The position numbers and the translations under genes are program-made. A stretch of 64,000 nucleotides of DNA from Rhodococcus rhodnii (lineage in GTDB: Bacteria; Actinomycetota; Actinomycetes; Mycobacteriales; Pseudonocardiaceae): assembly GCA_000720375.1 (NCBI GenBank), contig JOAA01000039.1, positions 1 to 64,000 on the forward strand. The letters are read 5' to 3'. Positions 35,092 through 43,152 of this stretch are shown here, one piece after another (the stretch's first letter is position 1; each line of letters starts with the position of its first letter). The notes beneath the pieces were generated by a model. It did not search any database. It was not told where the DNA came from and saw only the letters and a list, made by a program, of their open reading frames with translations.

Positions 35092-36053
35092 CCGAGCTGT
35101 CCACGATGTTGAGTTGTGATCCGGTCAAACGCGCGGTGTACGCCTCGGACACCTACTTCCTGGAGAGTGCCGAGCAGCTCGCGGAACTGACCGACGACGT
35201 CGACGGGTTCGCGACGCGGCACGCCTTGCTGCTGCTCAAACCGGACGCGGTGATCACCCGTGGTCTACTGCCAGCACTGACATGGTTGGGGGACAACGAT
35301 TTCCGGGTGGTAGCCGCCGCACGGACCCGGCTGGACCGCACCGTGGTCCGAGCACTGTGGTACTTCCAGTGGAATCAGGCCACGCCACATCGCCGGCGGC
35401 TCGCCGACCTTTTCGCCGCCGCCAGCGATTCGTTGGTCGTCATCGTGCGTAGCCTGGCCGAGCCGGAGATTCCGGCGGCGGTGCGGCTCACCGCGTTGAA
35501 GGGACCGACCGATCCAGACGCTCGGGTGCCGGGACAACTCCGCTTCCTGCTCGGTCGCTACAGCTACCTGCTCAACCTGGTGCACACCGCCGACGAGCCT
35601 GCCGACGTGGTGCGTGAACTGGGTGTCTACTTCAGATATGAGGAGCGTCGGCGACTGGTCACGGCCGCGCTGCACGGTGCCGACCGCACCGATCGGGCAC
35701 GGGAACTCGCGCTCGACATCTACGCGACCACACCGCAACGAGATCTGACATTCGGGTCGTCCGCGGACCGGCTGTCGGCTGAACTGGGCAAGGCGGTCGC
35801 CGGCAGCCGGCTCGCCGCGCAGGTCGCGACTGGGCTGCGCGACGCGATGACACGGCCGTTGGCCTGGGGTGAGCTACTGCGACTGGCGTGGCGGGAAGGC
35901 ATCGACCTCGACCCGTGGGACTCGGCAGTCGTCGGCGCGAGCACCCTTCCTATGCGCCGCAAGGAAGTGCCGCCATTACTCGCAGGGGTCACGGCCGGGC
36001 AATGGCGTCGGCACGAGGCCGGCAGTCACGGACGGACAACGCATGCCGGATAA
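35088..36053 (+). CDS. nucleoside-diphosphate-kinase-like protein
   Basis: A 321-residue protein with an unusual NDK-like domain (about 45-185). ALLLLKPDAV (Lys51) matches the NDK N-terminus, and ALKGPTDPDARVPGQLRFLL matches the NDK segment GxTDPxxAxPGTIR. LLNLVHTADEP contains His166 at the position of the phospho-histidine (NxVHGSD). Between these, the tetramer/nucleotide loop is altered (DATPHRRRLADLF-like insertion). About 135 C-terminal residues have no known match. It either moves phosphate from NTP to a pathway diphosphate or has taken on a new phosphotransfer role. A rare TTA codon is at 35,976-35,978. It is translationally coupled to its neighbours. Confidence 0.72.
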   Translation: MTELSTMLSCDPVKRAVYASDTYFLESAEQLAELTDDVDGFATRHALLLLKPDAVITRGLLPALTWLGDNDFRVVAAARTRLDRTVVRALWYFQWNQATPHRRRLADLFAAASDSLVVIVRSLAEPEIPAAVRLTALKGPTDPDARVPGQLRFLLGRYSYLLNLVHTADEPADVVRELGVYFRYEERRRLVTAALHGADRTDRARELALDIYATTPQRDLTFGSSADRLSAELGKAVAGSRLAAQVATGLRDAMTRPLAWGELLRLAWREGIDLDPWDSAVVGASTLPMRRKEVPPLLAGVTAGQWRRHEAGSHGRTTHAG

Positions 36054-36069
36054 TCCAAAGGGGGCAGAC

Positions 36070-37062
36070 GTGTGGTTCTCACAGACAGTGGCACGCGAAC
36101 TGGTACATCGCGCGGCCGTCGCCGAGGTATTGCTCACCTCAGCGGTACGTTTGGACGACGACAACTTCCACGTGGCCGCGCAAATTCCACGCCAGCATGC
36201 CTTCTATGGCGAGAGCCGGGCACCACGAGGCACGAACGACCCCATGCTGTTGCTCGAAGCCGGCAGGCAAGCGTGCATCCTCATCGCCCACAACTTCTGC
36301 TCGGTGCCGTTCGGCCAGTATTTCATCATGCGCGGCCTGGAGTTCGAGGTCACCGACCGGGCCGGCCTCGCCGTCGGAACGACTCCGGCGGACACACTGC
36401 TGGATTGCCGGATCACGCGCCGGCTGCGCGGCCAGGCCGGCCTGACCGGGTTACGGGTTCACTGTACCTCCATTGTGGACGGACGGAACACGGCGAGCGC
36501 GGCGTTCGACTTCTCCTGGGTACCGAAGCAACGATGGAATTCGATGCGTGCGGCCAACCGGGCCAAACTGGGACTGCCCGAGCTGCCGGTGGCCGGCCCG
36601 GCACCGGAGCGGATCGCGGCTGAGCTGGTCGACCGCCGCGACCCGTACAACGTGGTGATCTCGCCGCTGCGCACCCGAGACGACCACACATGGCGCACCA
36701 CCCTCGTCATCGACACCACGCATCCGACGCTGTTCGACCACCCGCTCGATCACGTGCCCGGCATGCTCCAACTGGAGGCGTTCCGCCAACTCGCCATCGC
36801 CACCGTCCACGAGCTGTCCGGCACCCGGATGCACACCAACCAACTCAGCGCGTTCACCGTCCGGTTTCTCGGCTTCGGCGAGTTCGACCTGCCCAATGAA
36901 TGCGAGGCGGTCCACGTCACCGCAGCGCCTTCAGCCGGCATCGAACTGCGCTGCGCCATGACACAGGGAGAGCAGGTGATCGCCGAGGCGACCCTTCGAC
37001 TCGCCCATTCCGAGGCCGGGGTCGACCAGGCCACGCTGCCATCGCTCGCCGGCCACCGGTGA
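36070..37062 (+). CDS. AfsA-type double hotdog enzyme
   Basis: A 330-residue member of the A-factor biosynthesis AfsA family with two hotdog repeats. Repeat 1 (about 5-160) begins QTVARELVHRAAVAEVLLTS and contains DPMLLLEAGRQACILIAHNF. Repeat 2 (about 195-315) contains NVVISPLRTRDD and HPTLFDHPLDHVPGMLQLEA. AfsA enzymes join a beta-ketoacyl-ACP to dihydroxyacetone phosphate on the way to gamma-butyrolactone or furan signals. Here the gene lies inside a biosynthetic operon with an ACP, so the enzyme may condense the ACP-bound acyl group with a phosphorylated three-carbon unit or related acceptor. GTG 36,070 follows AAAGGGGG; ATG 36,043, overlapping the previous stop, is the alternative. TTA codon at 36,451-36,453. 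Confidence 0.88.
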   Translation: MWFSQTVARELVHRAAVAEVLLTSAVRLDDDNFHVAAQIPRQHAFYGESRAPRGTNDPMLLLEAGRQACILIAHNFCSVPFGQYFIMRGLEFEVTDRAGLAVGTTPADTLLDCRITRRLRGQAGLTGLRVHCTSIVDGRNTASAAFDFSWVPKQRWNSMRAANRAKLGLPELPVAGPAPERIAAELVDRRDPYNVVISPLRTRDDHTWRTTLVIDTTHPTLFDHPLDHVPGMLQLEAFRQLAIATVHELSGTRMHTNQLSAFTVRFLGFGEFDLPNECEAVHVTAAPSAGIELRCAMTQGEQVIAEATLRLAHSEAGVDQATLPSLAGHR

Positions 37063-37685
37063 TCCACATGCCTACGCTGGATGAGGCTCTGACGACTACT
37101 CGGACGGTGCGGCGGCGGCTCGACTTCACCCGGCCGGTCGACCGGGAGCTGGCGCAGCAGTGCCTGCGGCTGGCGGTGCACGCTCCCAATGGGAGCAACC
37201 GGCAGGACTGGCGATTCCTGCTCGTCGACGACGGCCACACCAAAGAAGCGATCGCGCGGCACTACCGCCGCGCGTTCGAGATCTACCTGGCCGGCCGGGC
37301 ACCGACCGGCGCCATCGCCGACTCGGCCCGTCACCTCGCCGAACACCTGCACGAAGTGCCGCTGCTGGTACTGGCCTGTATGGCTGGCCGGCTGCGGGAC
37401 GACGATCCGCCCGCGCGCCGATCGAGCTTCTATGGTTCGGTCTATCCGGCGATCTGGAGCTTCATGCTCGCGGCCCGCGGACGTGGCCTCGGCACCGCCC
37501 TGACCACCGTGCACCTGCGCTTCGAACGGGAAGTGGCGCAACTGCTGGACATTCCGTTCGAGCACGTCACCCAGGTGGCCATGATCGCTGTCGGCCACAC
37601 CACTGGCAGTGACCCCGGGCCAGCCGCCCGACGGCCGCTGGCCGACGTCGTGCATTGGAATCGATGGCCGGCGGCGACCACGTGA
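37059..37685 (+). CDS. nitroreductase-family flavoprotein
   Basis: A 208-residue nitroreductase-superfamily protein. The N-terminal TVRRRLDFTRPVDRELAQQC and HAPNGSNRQDWRFLLVDD make up the FMN-binding R-x-R...SxxNxQxWxF pattern, and the C-terminus has GRGLGTALTTVHLRFE with PFEHVTQVAMIAVGHTTG. Family members reduce nitro groups, quinones, enones or, in some pathways, dehydrogenate or reduce ring intermediates with NAD(P)H. After an AfsA-type enzyme, reduction of a butenolide or enone double bond is a reasonable guess. GTG 37,059 overlaps the AfsA-like stop; ATG 37,068 is a second option. It is coupled to the prenyltransferase gene by GTGA. Confidence 0.88.
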   Translation: MIHMPTLDEALTTTRTVRRRLDFTRPVDRELAQQCLRLAVHAPNGSNRQDWRFLLVDDGHTKEAIARHYRRAFEIYLAGRAPTGAIADSARHLAEHLHEVPLLVLACMAGRLRDDDPPARRSSFYGSVYPAIWSFMLAARGRGLGTALTTVHLRFEREVAQLLDIPFEHVTQVAMIAVGHTTGSDPGPAARRPLADVVHWNRWPAATT

Positions 37686-38608
37686 GCACCGCACAGCTCG
37701 GCGCGGGACAGGTCCTGGCGCGTCTCGGACGCTTCGTGCTGACCATGTTCCGGCCCCACATCTACGCAACGTACGGCGTTCTTTGGACGTTGGCCCTCGA
37801 AGGCTCGGCGGTGCTGTTGTCGGGCACCGCGCCTGCCTGGGCACCGTCCTGGGGCACCGCCGTCCGGGTGACGAGCGTGGTGCTGGCGCTGCTGTTCATG
37901 CGCATGCTCGACGAGCAGAAGGATCTCGACTACGACCGGGTGTACAACCCGGACCGGCCTTTGGTGACCGGTGCGATCAGCGCGACGGAACTGCGTGGCG
38001 CCATGCTGTTCATCGCGATACTGGTGGCCGGGCTCAATGCGACGGTGTCCGTTGAGTCCGTGCTGCTCGTGCTGGCCGGCCTCGGCTACGGGTTGTTGTT
38101 GGTGGTCTTGGAACGCTGGTCCGCCCGGATCCGGGACAGCCTGATCTGGAATCTGCTCGTCACCTATCCAGTCCAGCTTGTGCTCAGCGGCTATGTGTAC
38201 GGATCACTGGTCAGTACCGGAGTGGTCACGGCCGACTGGCCGGTGTTGCCGTTGCTGATGTTGTTCGCGTGCGTGTTCCTGCATTTCGAGTTCGCCCGCA
38301 AGACCATGTGGCGCGGCGAACCGGGTGCACGCCTGTACTCCAGCGTGCTTGGACCAGTACGCAGTGCGGGAGTGGCGATCGCGTTGGCAGCGGCGGCCGG
38401 CGTTCTGGCGCTGATGTTGTTCCGTCCCTGGCACGTGGCAGGCGGCGCCGCGATCGCGGCGTGGGCCCCCTGCCTGATGCCGGCGCTCGCGGCTCTCGGT
38501 GGGTGGTCGTTCCTGGTGCGGCGCAGGCCGTCGTGGCCGCTGGCGCCAGCGATGTGCTTCGTGCTGGGCATGTTCGTGTCACTGGTAGCCCAAGCCGCCG
38601 CCCGTTAG
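37682..38608 (+). CDS. UbiA-family prenyltransferase
   Basis: A 308-residue polytopic membrane enzyme with about eight helices. The first Asp-rich motif is in MRMLDEQKDLDYDRVYNPDR (D-E-x-x-D-x-x-x-D) followed by PLVTG, the diagnostic UbiA pattern binding Mg and prenyl diphosphate. The second is weaker (FEFARKTMWRGEPGA). UbiA enzymes attach a prenyl chain to an aromatic or lipid acceptor in the membrane. No prenyl-diphosphate synthase is in the window, so the chain comes from primary metabolism. GTG 37,682 overlaps the nitroreductase stop; ATG 37,664 would add six residues. Altered spacing of the second Asp motif may mean a non-classical acceptor. Confidence 0.88.
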   Translation: MSTAQLGAGQVLARLGRFVLTMFRPHIYATYGVLWTLALEGSAVLLSGTAPAWAPSWGTAVRVTSVVLALLFMRMLDEQKDLDYDRVYNPDRPLVTGAISATELRGAMLFIAILVAGLNATVSVESVLLVLAGLGYGLLLVVLERWSARIRDSLIWNLLVTYPVQLVLSGYVYGSLVSTGVVTADWPVLPLLMLFACVFLHFEFARKTMWRGEPGARLYSSVLGPVRSAGVAIALAAAAGVLALMLFRPWHVAGGAAIAAWAPCLMPALAALGGWSFLVRRRPSWPLAPAMCFVLGMFVSLVAQAAAR

Positions 38609-38634
38609 GCGAAATCGTGGAAAGGAGGCCGACG

Positions 38635-39840
38635 ATGGCCCATATCGCCTTCATCAACATACCCGCGTACGGGCACATCAACCCGACACTGACGGTGGTG
38701 GAGGAGTTGCTGCGCCGCGGCCATCGGGTGACGTACGCCAGCACGGACCAGTACGCCGCGAGGATCGGCGCGACCGGGGCCGAACTGCTGCGTTACGAAT
38801 CGACACTGACGCCGTACTTTCAGCCCGGCCAAGCCGTCGACCTCGATCCGGAACGCTTCGGGTGGAGTCCCGTGCTGTTCCTGATGGAATGCGCCGCGAC
38901 CCTGCCCCTGTTCACCGCGCACTTCGTTGATGACCCGCCGGACGTCCTCGTCTACGACATGCTGATGAAACCCGCTGGGCAGGTGCTGGGGCGCAAACTC
39001 CGGATCCCGGCGGTACGTTCGAGCGTGGTGCTGGCGTCCAACGAGCACTTCTCGCACACCGACGCGGTCCTGCGGCTCGCCGGCGTCGCGCCGGATCACC
39101 CGGCCCACGGCGAATTCGCGGTGCGTGCCGCCAAGTTCCTCGCGGAACAGGGCATGCCGGAAATGTCCGTGGCGTGGTTGTCCGACGCGTCGGCCGAAGC
39201 CACGCTGGCGTTCCTGCCCAAGAGTTTCCAGCCACGGGCGGAGACCTTCGACGACAGCTTCGACTTCGTCGGGATGTGCTCGGCCGACCGGGACACCGGG
39301 CCGGATTGGCTGCCGCCCGCAGGAGATCCGCCATTGGCAGTCGTGGCCTTCGGCACCATGAGCGGCCCGCTGCCGGGACTTTGGCGGTCCTGTGTGGACT
39401 CTTTCGCCGGCACGGCATGGCACGCCGTACTGGCGACGGGTTCCGCGTTCGACCCGGGTGAGCTGGGGCCGCTGCCGCCGAACGTCGAGGCACACCAATG
39501 GATTGCCCAATCAGCCTTGCTCCGGCACACAAGCGTGTTCGTCACTCATGGCGGGATGGGCAGCGTGATGCAGTCGCTGGCGCTGGGGGTTCCGATGGTG
39601 TGCGTGCCGCACCACCCGGACGACCGGCTGACCGCGCAACGGGTGGCGGAGCTCGGCCTCGGCCGGCTGGTGTCCATCGACGAGGTGTTCGCAGGCGAGT
39701 TGTTCGACCAGGTCCAGGAGGTAGCGCGGAACGAGGCGATCCGACGGCGAGTGCACCGGATGAGCCACGAGGTGCACGCGGCAGGCGGGCCAGGGCGCGC
39801 GGCCGATGTGATCTTGGCACGGGCCGGGGTGCGGTCGTGA
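38635..39840 (+). CDS. macrolide-type (MGT) glycosyltransferase
   Basis: A 401-residue GT1 family enzyme similar to OleD/MgtA-type macrolide glucosyltransferases. The N-terminus is FINIPAYGHINPTLTVVEEL, with the His (residue 14) typical of the catalytic base, and the donor-binding block is VFVTHGGMGSVMQSLALGVP, then PHHPDDRLTAQRVAELGLG. It could be a tailoring enzyme, or a self-resistance enzyme masking the product with glucose, as OleI/OleD do. ATG 38,635 follows AAAGGAGG at ideal spacing. It begins 26 bases after the prenyltransferase stop and is coupled to the amidohydrolase gene (GTGA overlap). It is the second glycosyltransferase of the cluster. Confidence 0.93.
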   Translation: MAHIAFINIPAYGHINPTLTVVEELLRRGHRVTYASTDQYAARIGATGAELLRYESTLTPYFQPGQAVDLDPERFGWSPVLFLMECAATLPLFTAHFVDDPPDVLVYDMLMKPAGQVLGRKLRIPAVRSSVVLASNEHFSHTDAVLRLAGVAPDHPAHGEFAVRAAKFLAEQGMPEMSVAWLSDASAEATLAFLPKSFQPRAETFDDSFDFVGMCSADRDTGPDWLPPAGDPPLAVVAFGTMSGPLPGLWRSCVDSFAGTAWHAVLATGSAFDPGELGPLPPNVEAHQWIAQSALLRHTSVFVTHGGMGSVMQSLALGVPMVCVPHHPDDRLTAQRVAELGLGRLVSIDEVFAGELFDQVQEVARNEAIRRRVHRMSHEVHAAGGPGRAADVILARAGVRS

Positions 39841-41081
39841 TCATCGAGAATGTCCGGGTCTTCGATGGCGAACACGTCGGCGGCCCATACGACGTAGCGA
39901 CCCAGGACGGCGTCATCACCCAGATCCGACCGGCACACCGGCGACCGGATCGACCGGACGATGTGGTCGACGGCTCCGGAGCGACGCTGCTGCCCGGCCT
40001 CATCGACGCGCACGCTCACGTCTGCACCACGGAAAGCAACCTCGAACTCGCGCTCGCCTTCGGCGTCACCACCCTGCTGGACATGTTCGAATTCCCACCG
40101 GATCGACTCACCGCCTTGCGCACGGCGGCGGCTGAGCGCAACGACCTGGCCGACCTGCGCAGCGCCGGAACACTCGTGTCCGCTACCGACGGGTTGCCCG
40201 GAGTGCGCATTCCGTGGATTCCCACCATCGCCCACCCGGACCAGGCCGACGAGTTCGTGGCAGGCAGACGAGACGAAGGCTCGGACTACATCAAGATCGT
40301 CATCGACGACGGCGCGAGCCACGGCCAGACGTTGCCGGCGCTCGACCGCGCCACCGTCGCCGCCGTGGTGTCAGCGGCACATCGCCGTGGACTGTCCACT
40401 GTGGCGCACATCTCGGGTGTCTGGTCGGTCGAGGTGGCGCTGGACGCCGGGGTGGACATCCTGACCCACCTCCCGCTTGAGGCGCCGCTCGGCCGCGACC
40501 TGGTTCGGCGGGCAGCAGACGACCGGCGGGTGGTGGTCCCGACGCTGACGATGATGGAGATGTGCGCCACCGAGCGCGGGCGTGGACTGGCCGACGACCC
40601 CCGAGTCAGCGGGTACCTCCCGGAGCACGCCCACGCCGCGATCGCGCACGGCCAGGTCGGACTTCCTGTGGCGCTTGGAAAGCGTGACTTCGCCCACGCG
40701 CTGGCGAGTGCTCGTGCGCTGTCCGAGGCTGGCGTGCCGCTGCTGGCGGGTACCGACGCCAACAACGCGCCCGGCCGGGATGCGCCGGTGGTGAACGGGG
40801 CGAGCATGCACCGAGAGCTCGAGTTGCTGGTCGAAGCCGGTCTCACCGCTCGCGCGGCGCTGGCCGCGGCCACCTCGGCGCCTGCCCGGTATTTCGGGCT
40901 GGCTGACCGCGGCCGGATCGCCCCCGGCATGCGCGCAGACCTCCTGCTGGTCAGGGGTGATCCGACCGAGGACATCACCGCTACCCGATCGATTCTCGGA
41001 GTCTGGCGCAGAGGTGTCCGGTTCGACCGCGAGGGTTTCCGCCGGCGCTTGGTGCGGGACACGGAAGGAACGCGACGATGA
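39837..41081 (+). CDS. metal-dependent amidohydrolase
   Basis: A 414-residue amidohydrolase of the imidazolonepropionase/prolidase-like group. Metal and catalytic residues are visible as LLPGLIDAHAHVC (HxH), DYIKIVIDDG (Lys, probably carboxylated), VAHISG and THLP (His), and LLAGTDANNAPG (Asp). It has a normal beta-sandwich at both ends (NVRVFDGEHVGGPYD; RADLLLVRGDPTEDI). Such enzymes cleave amide, ester or cyclic C-N bonds. In the cluster it could open or trim an intermediate, activate a precursor glycoside/amide, or detoxify. GTG 39,837 overlaps the glycosyltransferase stop; a 4-base overlap also joins it to the methyltransferase. Confidence 0.9.
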   Translation: MIIENVRVFDGEHVGGPYDVATQDGVITQIRPAHRRPDRPDDVVDGSGATLLPGLIDAHAHVCTTESNLELALAFGVTTLLDMFEFPPDRLTALRTAAAERNDLADLRSAGTLVSATDGLPGVRIPWIPTIAHPDQADEFVAGRRDEGSDYIKIVIDDGASHGQTLPALDRATVAAVVSAAHRRGLSTVAHISGVWSVEVALDAGVDILTHLPLEAPLGRDLVRRAADDRRVVVPTLTMMEMCATERGRGLADDPRVSGYLPEHAHAAIAHGQVGLPVALGKRDFAHALASARALSEAGVPLLAGTDANNAPGRDAPVVNGASMHRELELLVEAGLTARAALAAATSAPARYFGLADRGRIAPGMRADLLLVRGDPTEDITATRSILGVWRRGVRFDREGFRRRLVRDTEGTRR

Positions 41082-41929
41082 CCGCGCGAACGCCGGCGCC
41101 CACCGGAGTGGGCTGGACCGCCTTGGGCGTAGCGGCGGCCCGCGCGTTGGAGTCCGAACGGCCGGACCGGTTGTTCAACGACCCGTATGCGGCTGACTTC
41201 GTCGGCGGCGACCCGCATGGGTTCCGGGACGCCAGTGACCAGAGCCGGGCGGTGTTCGAAGGTCTTGGGGACTATCTGGCGATCCGCACACATTTCCTCG
41301 ACACCTACCTGACGGGCGTGGTCGGCCCAGATGTCCGCCAGGTGGTGCTGGTCGCTGCCGGGCTGGACACCAGGGCGTTCAGGATGCCGTGGCCATCCGG
41401 GGTTCGTCTGTTCGAAGTGGATCTGCCACAGGTACTGGACTTCAAACAGGACGTACTGGACGACCGCGGCGCGCGATCGTCCTGTCAACGAACGGTCGTC
41501 CCAGCCGATCTCACCACGGATTGGGCGATCCCCTTGCGAAACAGTGGGTTTCGCCACGACGAGCCAACCGTCTGGCTAGTGGAGGGATTGCTGGTGTATC
41601 TGACCGAGGCCGACAACGACCGGTTGATGGCCCGGATCACGGAGCTGTCGTGCCCAGGCAGCCGGCTGGCCGTCGAGTATGTCACTCGGACGTCGCTGGT
41701 CACGTCGAGCGTGCGGCAATTGCGGGAAGGGTTCGCGCACGAACTGTCGTCGCTGTGGCGCAACGCCGCCTCGACAGCCCCGGCGGCCTGGCTTGCCGGT
41801 CACGGCTGGACGGTCGACCGGCACCGACTCGCTGGGCTGGCCGAGTCGTACGGCCGGCCGATGCCGCCCGCGTTCGATCCACGCCTGCCCGAATCATCCA
41901 CTGTGGACCTTTTGACCGCCCGGCGCTGA
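41078..41929 (+). CDS. SAM-dependent O-methyltransferase (LCM/TIGR00027 type)
   Basis: A 283-residue class I methyltransferase of the leucine-carboxyl-methyltransferase-like family. Marks are GWTALGVAAARALESERPDR and LFNDPYAADFV, AIRTHFLDTYL, the SAM motif VVLVAAGLDTRAFRMPWP, FEVDLPQVLDFK and WLVEGLLVYLTEADND. Family members methylate carboxyl or hydroxyl groups of natural products and polyketides. A tailoring methylation, possibly of a carboxylate, is the likely role. It overlaps the amidohydrolase stop by 4 bases and lies 23 bases before the P450. Intact, normal length. Confidence 0.92.
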   Translation: MTARTPAPTGVGWTALGVAAARALESERPDRLFNDPYAADFVGGDPHGFRDASDQSRAVFEGLGDYLAIRTHFLDTYLTGVVGPDVRQVVLVAAGLDTRAFRMPWPSGVRLFEVDLPQVLDFKQDVLDDRGARSSCQRTVVPADLTTDWAIPLRNSGFRHDEPTVWLVEGLLVYLTEADNDRLMARITELSCPGSRLAVEYVTRTSLVTSSVRQLREGFAHELSSLWRNAASTAPAAWLAGHGWTVDRHRLAGLAESYGRPMPPAFDPRLPESSTVDLLTARR

Positions 41930-41952
41930 CCGGCCTCGAGAACGGATGACCC

Positions 41953-43152
41953 ATGACGACTTCGGACAGCAAACCGGATCCTTTCGCCCTGTTGCAGGAA
42001 CCCTCGGTCCGCGCCGATCCGTATCCGCTGTACCACCTGCTGCGTGAGCAGTGCCCGATCCTGATCGAGGACGGCCCGCTCGCGCTGGTCGGCAGCTACG
42101 AGCACAGCCAGCAGGTACTGCGGGATCCGGCCATGAGCAGCCGACTGCAGGACCTGATGCCCGGCGTCGGACGACCGGACACCGACCCGCCGTTCCTGTT
42201 GCTGGATCCTCCCGACCACACCAGGTTACGAGGTCTGGTGTCGCAGGCGTTCACCCCGCGCGCGATCGCGGTGCTGGCGCCCAGGATCACCGAGATAGTC
42301 GAGAACGCGCTAGCCGAGGCGGCCGAGCGGGGCAGCATCGACATCGTGGCCGACCTCGCCTACCCGCTGCCGGTGACGATCATCAGTGAGTGGCTCGGCG
42401 TGCCGACCTCGGACGGCGAATCGCTGCGCGAGTGGTCCCAGCTGCTTACCAGGACGTTCGACCTCAATGTGGGCAGCGATGAACGCGATGAGATCGCCCG
42501 CGCGGCCAAGGACTTTGACGAGTACTTCCGTGACCTCATCGCGTTCCGGCGCCGCACACCCGGCGACGATCTGCTCTCGCAACTGATCAGCGTCGAGGAG
42601 CGCGGTGACCGGTTGACCTCGGCCGAACTGCTGGCCACCGTGGGTCTTCTGCTGGTGGCCGGGCACGAGACCACCACGAATTTGATCTCCAACGGCCTGC
42701 TGGCGCTGTTGCGTCATCCCGACGAGCTGGCCCGGCTGCGTGCCGACCCCGGGCTCACGGACGCCGCTGTCGAGGAATCGCTGCGCTACGACCCTTCGGT
42801 GCAACTGGTCGGCCGGGTCACCAAAGAGCCCACCACCGTCGGCACGCTGCCGGTACCCGCGAACACCTGGACGATCCTGCTGATCGGCGCCGCGAACCGC
42901 GACCCGGCGCGATATCCCGAACCGGACCGGTTCCGCCTCGACCGGGACAGCGTCCCCCATCTCGCTTTCTCCTACGGGCCGCATTTCTGCATCGGTTCCA
43001 GCCTTGCCCGGTTGGAGGCCGGTATCGCGTTCCGCACCTTCGCGTCCACTGTGGTCAACCCGGAACTGGATGCCGATACGCTGTCCTACCGGCGGCACGT
43101 GAACTTCCGCGGGCCCGACCGGATGATCGTGTCGTTCGACGCTGCGCGCTGA
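41953..43152 (+). CDS. cytochrome P450, last gene of the operon
   Basis: A 399-residue bacterial P450. The I-helix is LLLVAGHETTTNLIS, the K-helix ESLRYDPSVQLVGRV, and the haem loop HLAFSYGPHFCIGSSLARLE with the Cys. It resembles CYP107/CYP105-type macrolide and terpenoid oxidases. With the other P450 at 24.9 kb, the pathway has two oxidations. No ferredoxin gene follows it. A rare TTA codon is at 42,226-42,228. This is the final gene of the same-strand run; the next gene starts 219 bases on with its own repeat-containing promoter region. Confidence 0.93.
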   Translation: MTTSDSKPDPFALLQEPSVRADPYPLYHLLREQCPILIEDGPLALVGSYEHSQQVLRDPAMSSRLQDLMPGVGRPDTDPPFLLLDPPDHTRLRGLVSQAFTPRAIAVLAPRITEIVENALAEAAERGSIDIVADLAYPLPVTIISEWLGVPTSDGESLREWSQLLTRTFDLNVGSDERDEIARAAKDFDEYFRDLIAFRRRTPGDDLLSQLISVEERGDRLTSAELLATVGLLLVAGHETTTNLISNGLLALLRHPDELARLRADPGLTDAAVEESLRYDPSVQLVGRVTKEPTTVGTLPVPANTWTILLIGAANRDPARYPEPDRFRLDRDSVPHLAFSYGPHFCIGSSLARLEAGIAFRTFASTVVNPELDADTLSYRRHVNFRGPDRMIVSFDAAR

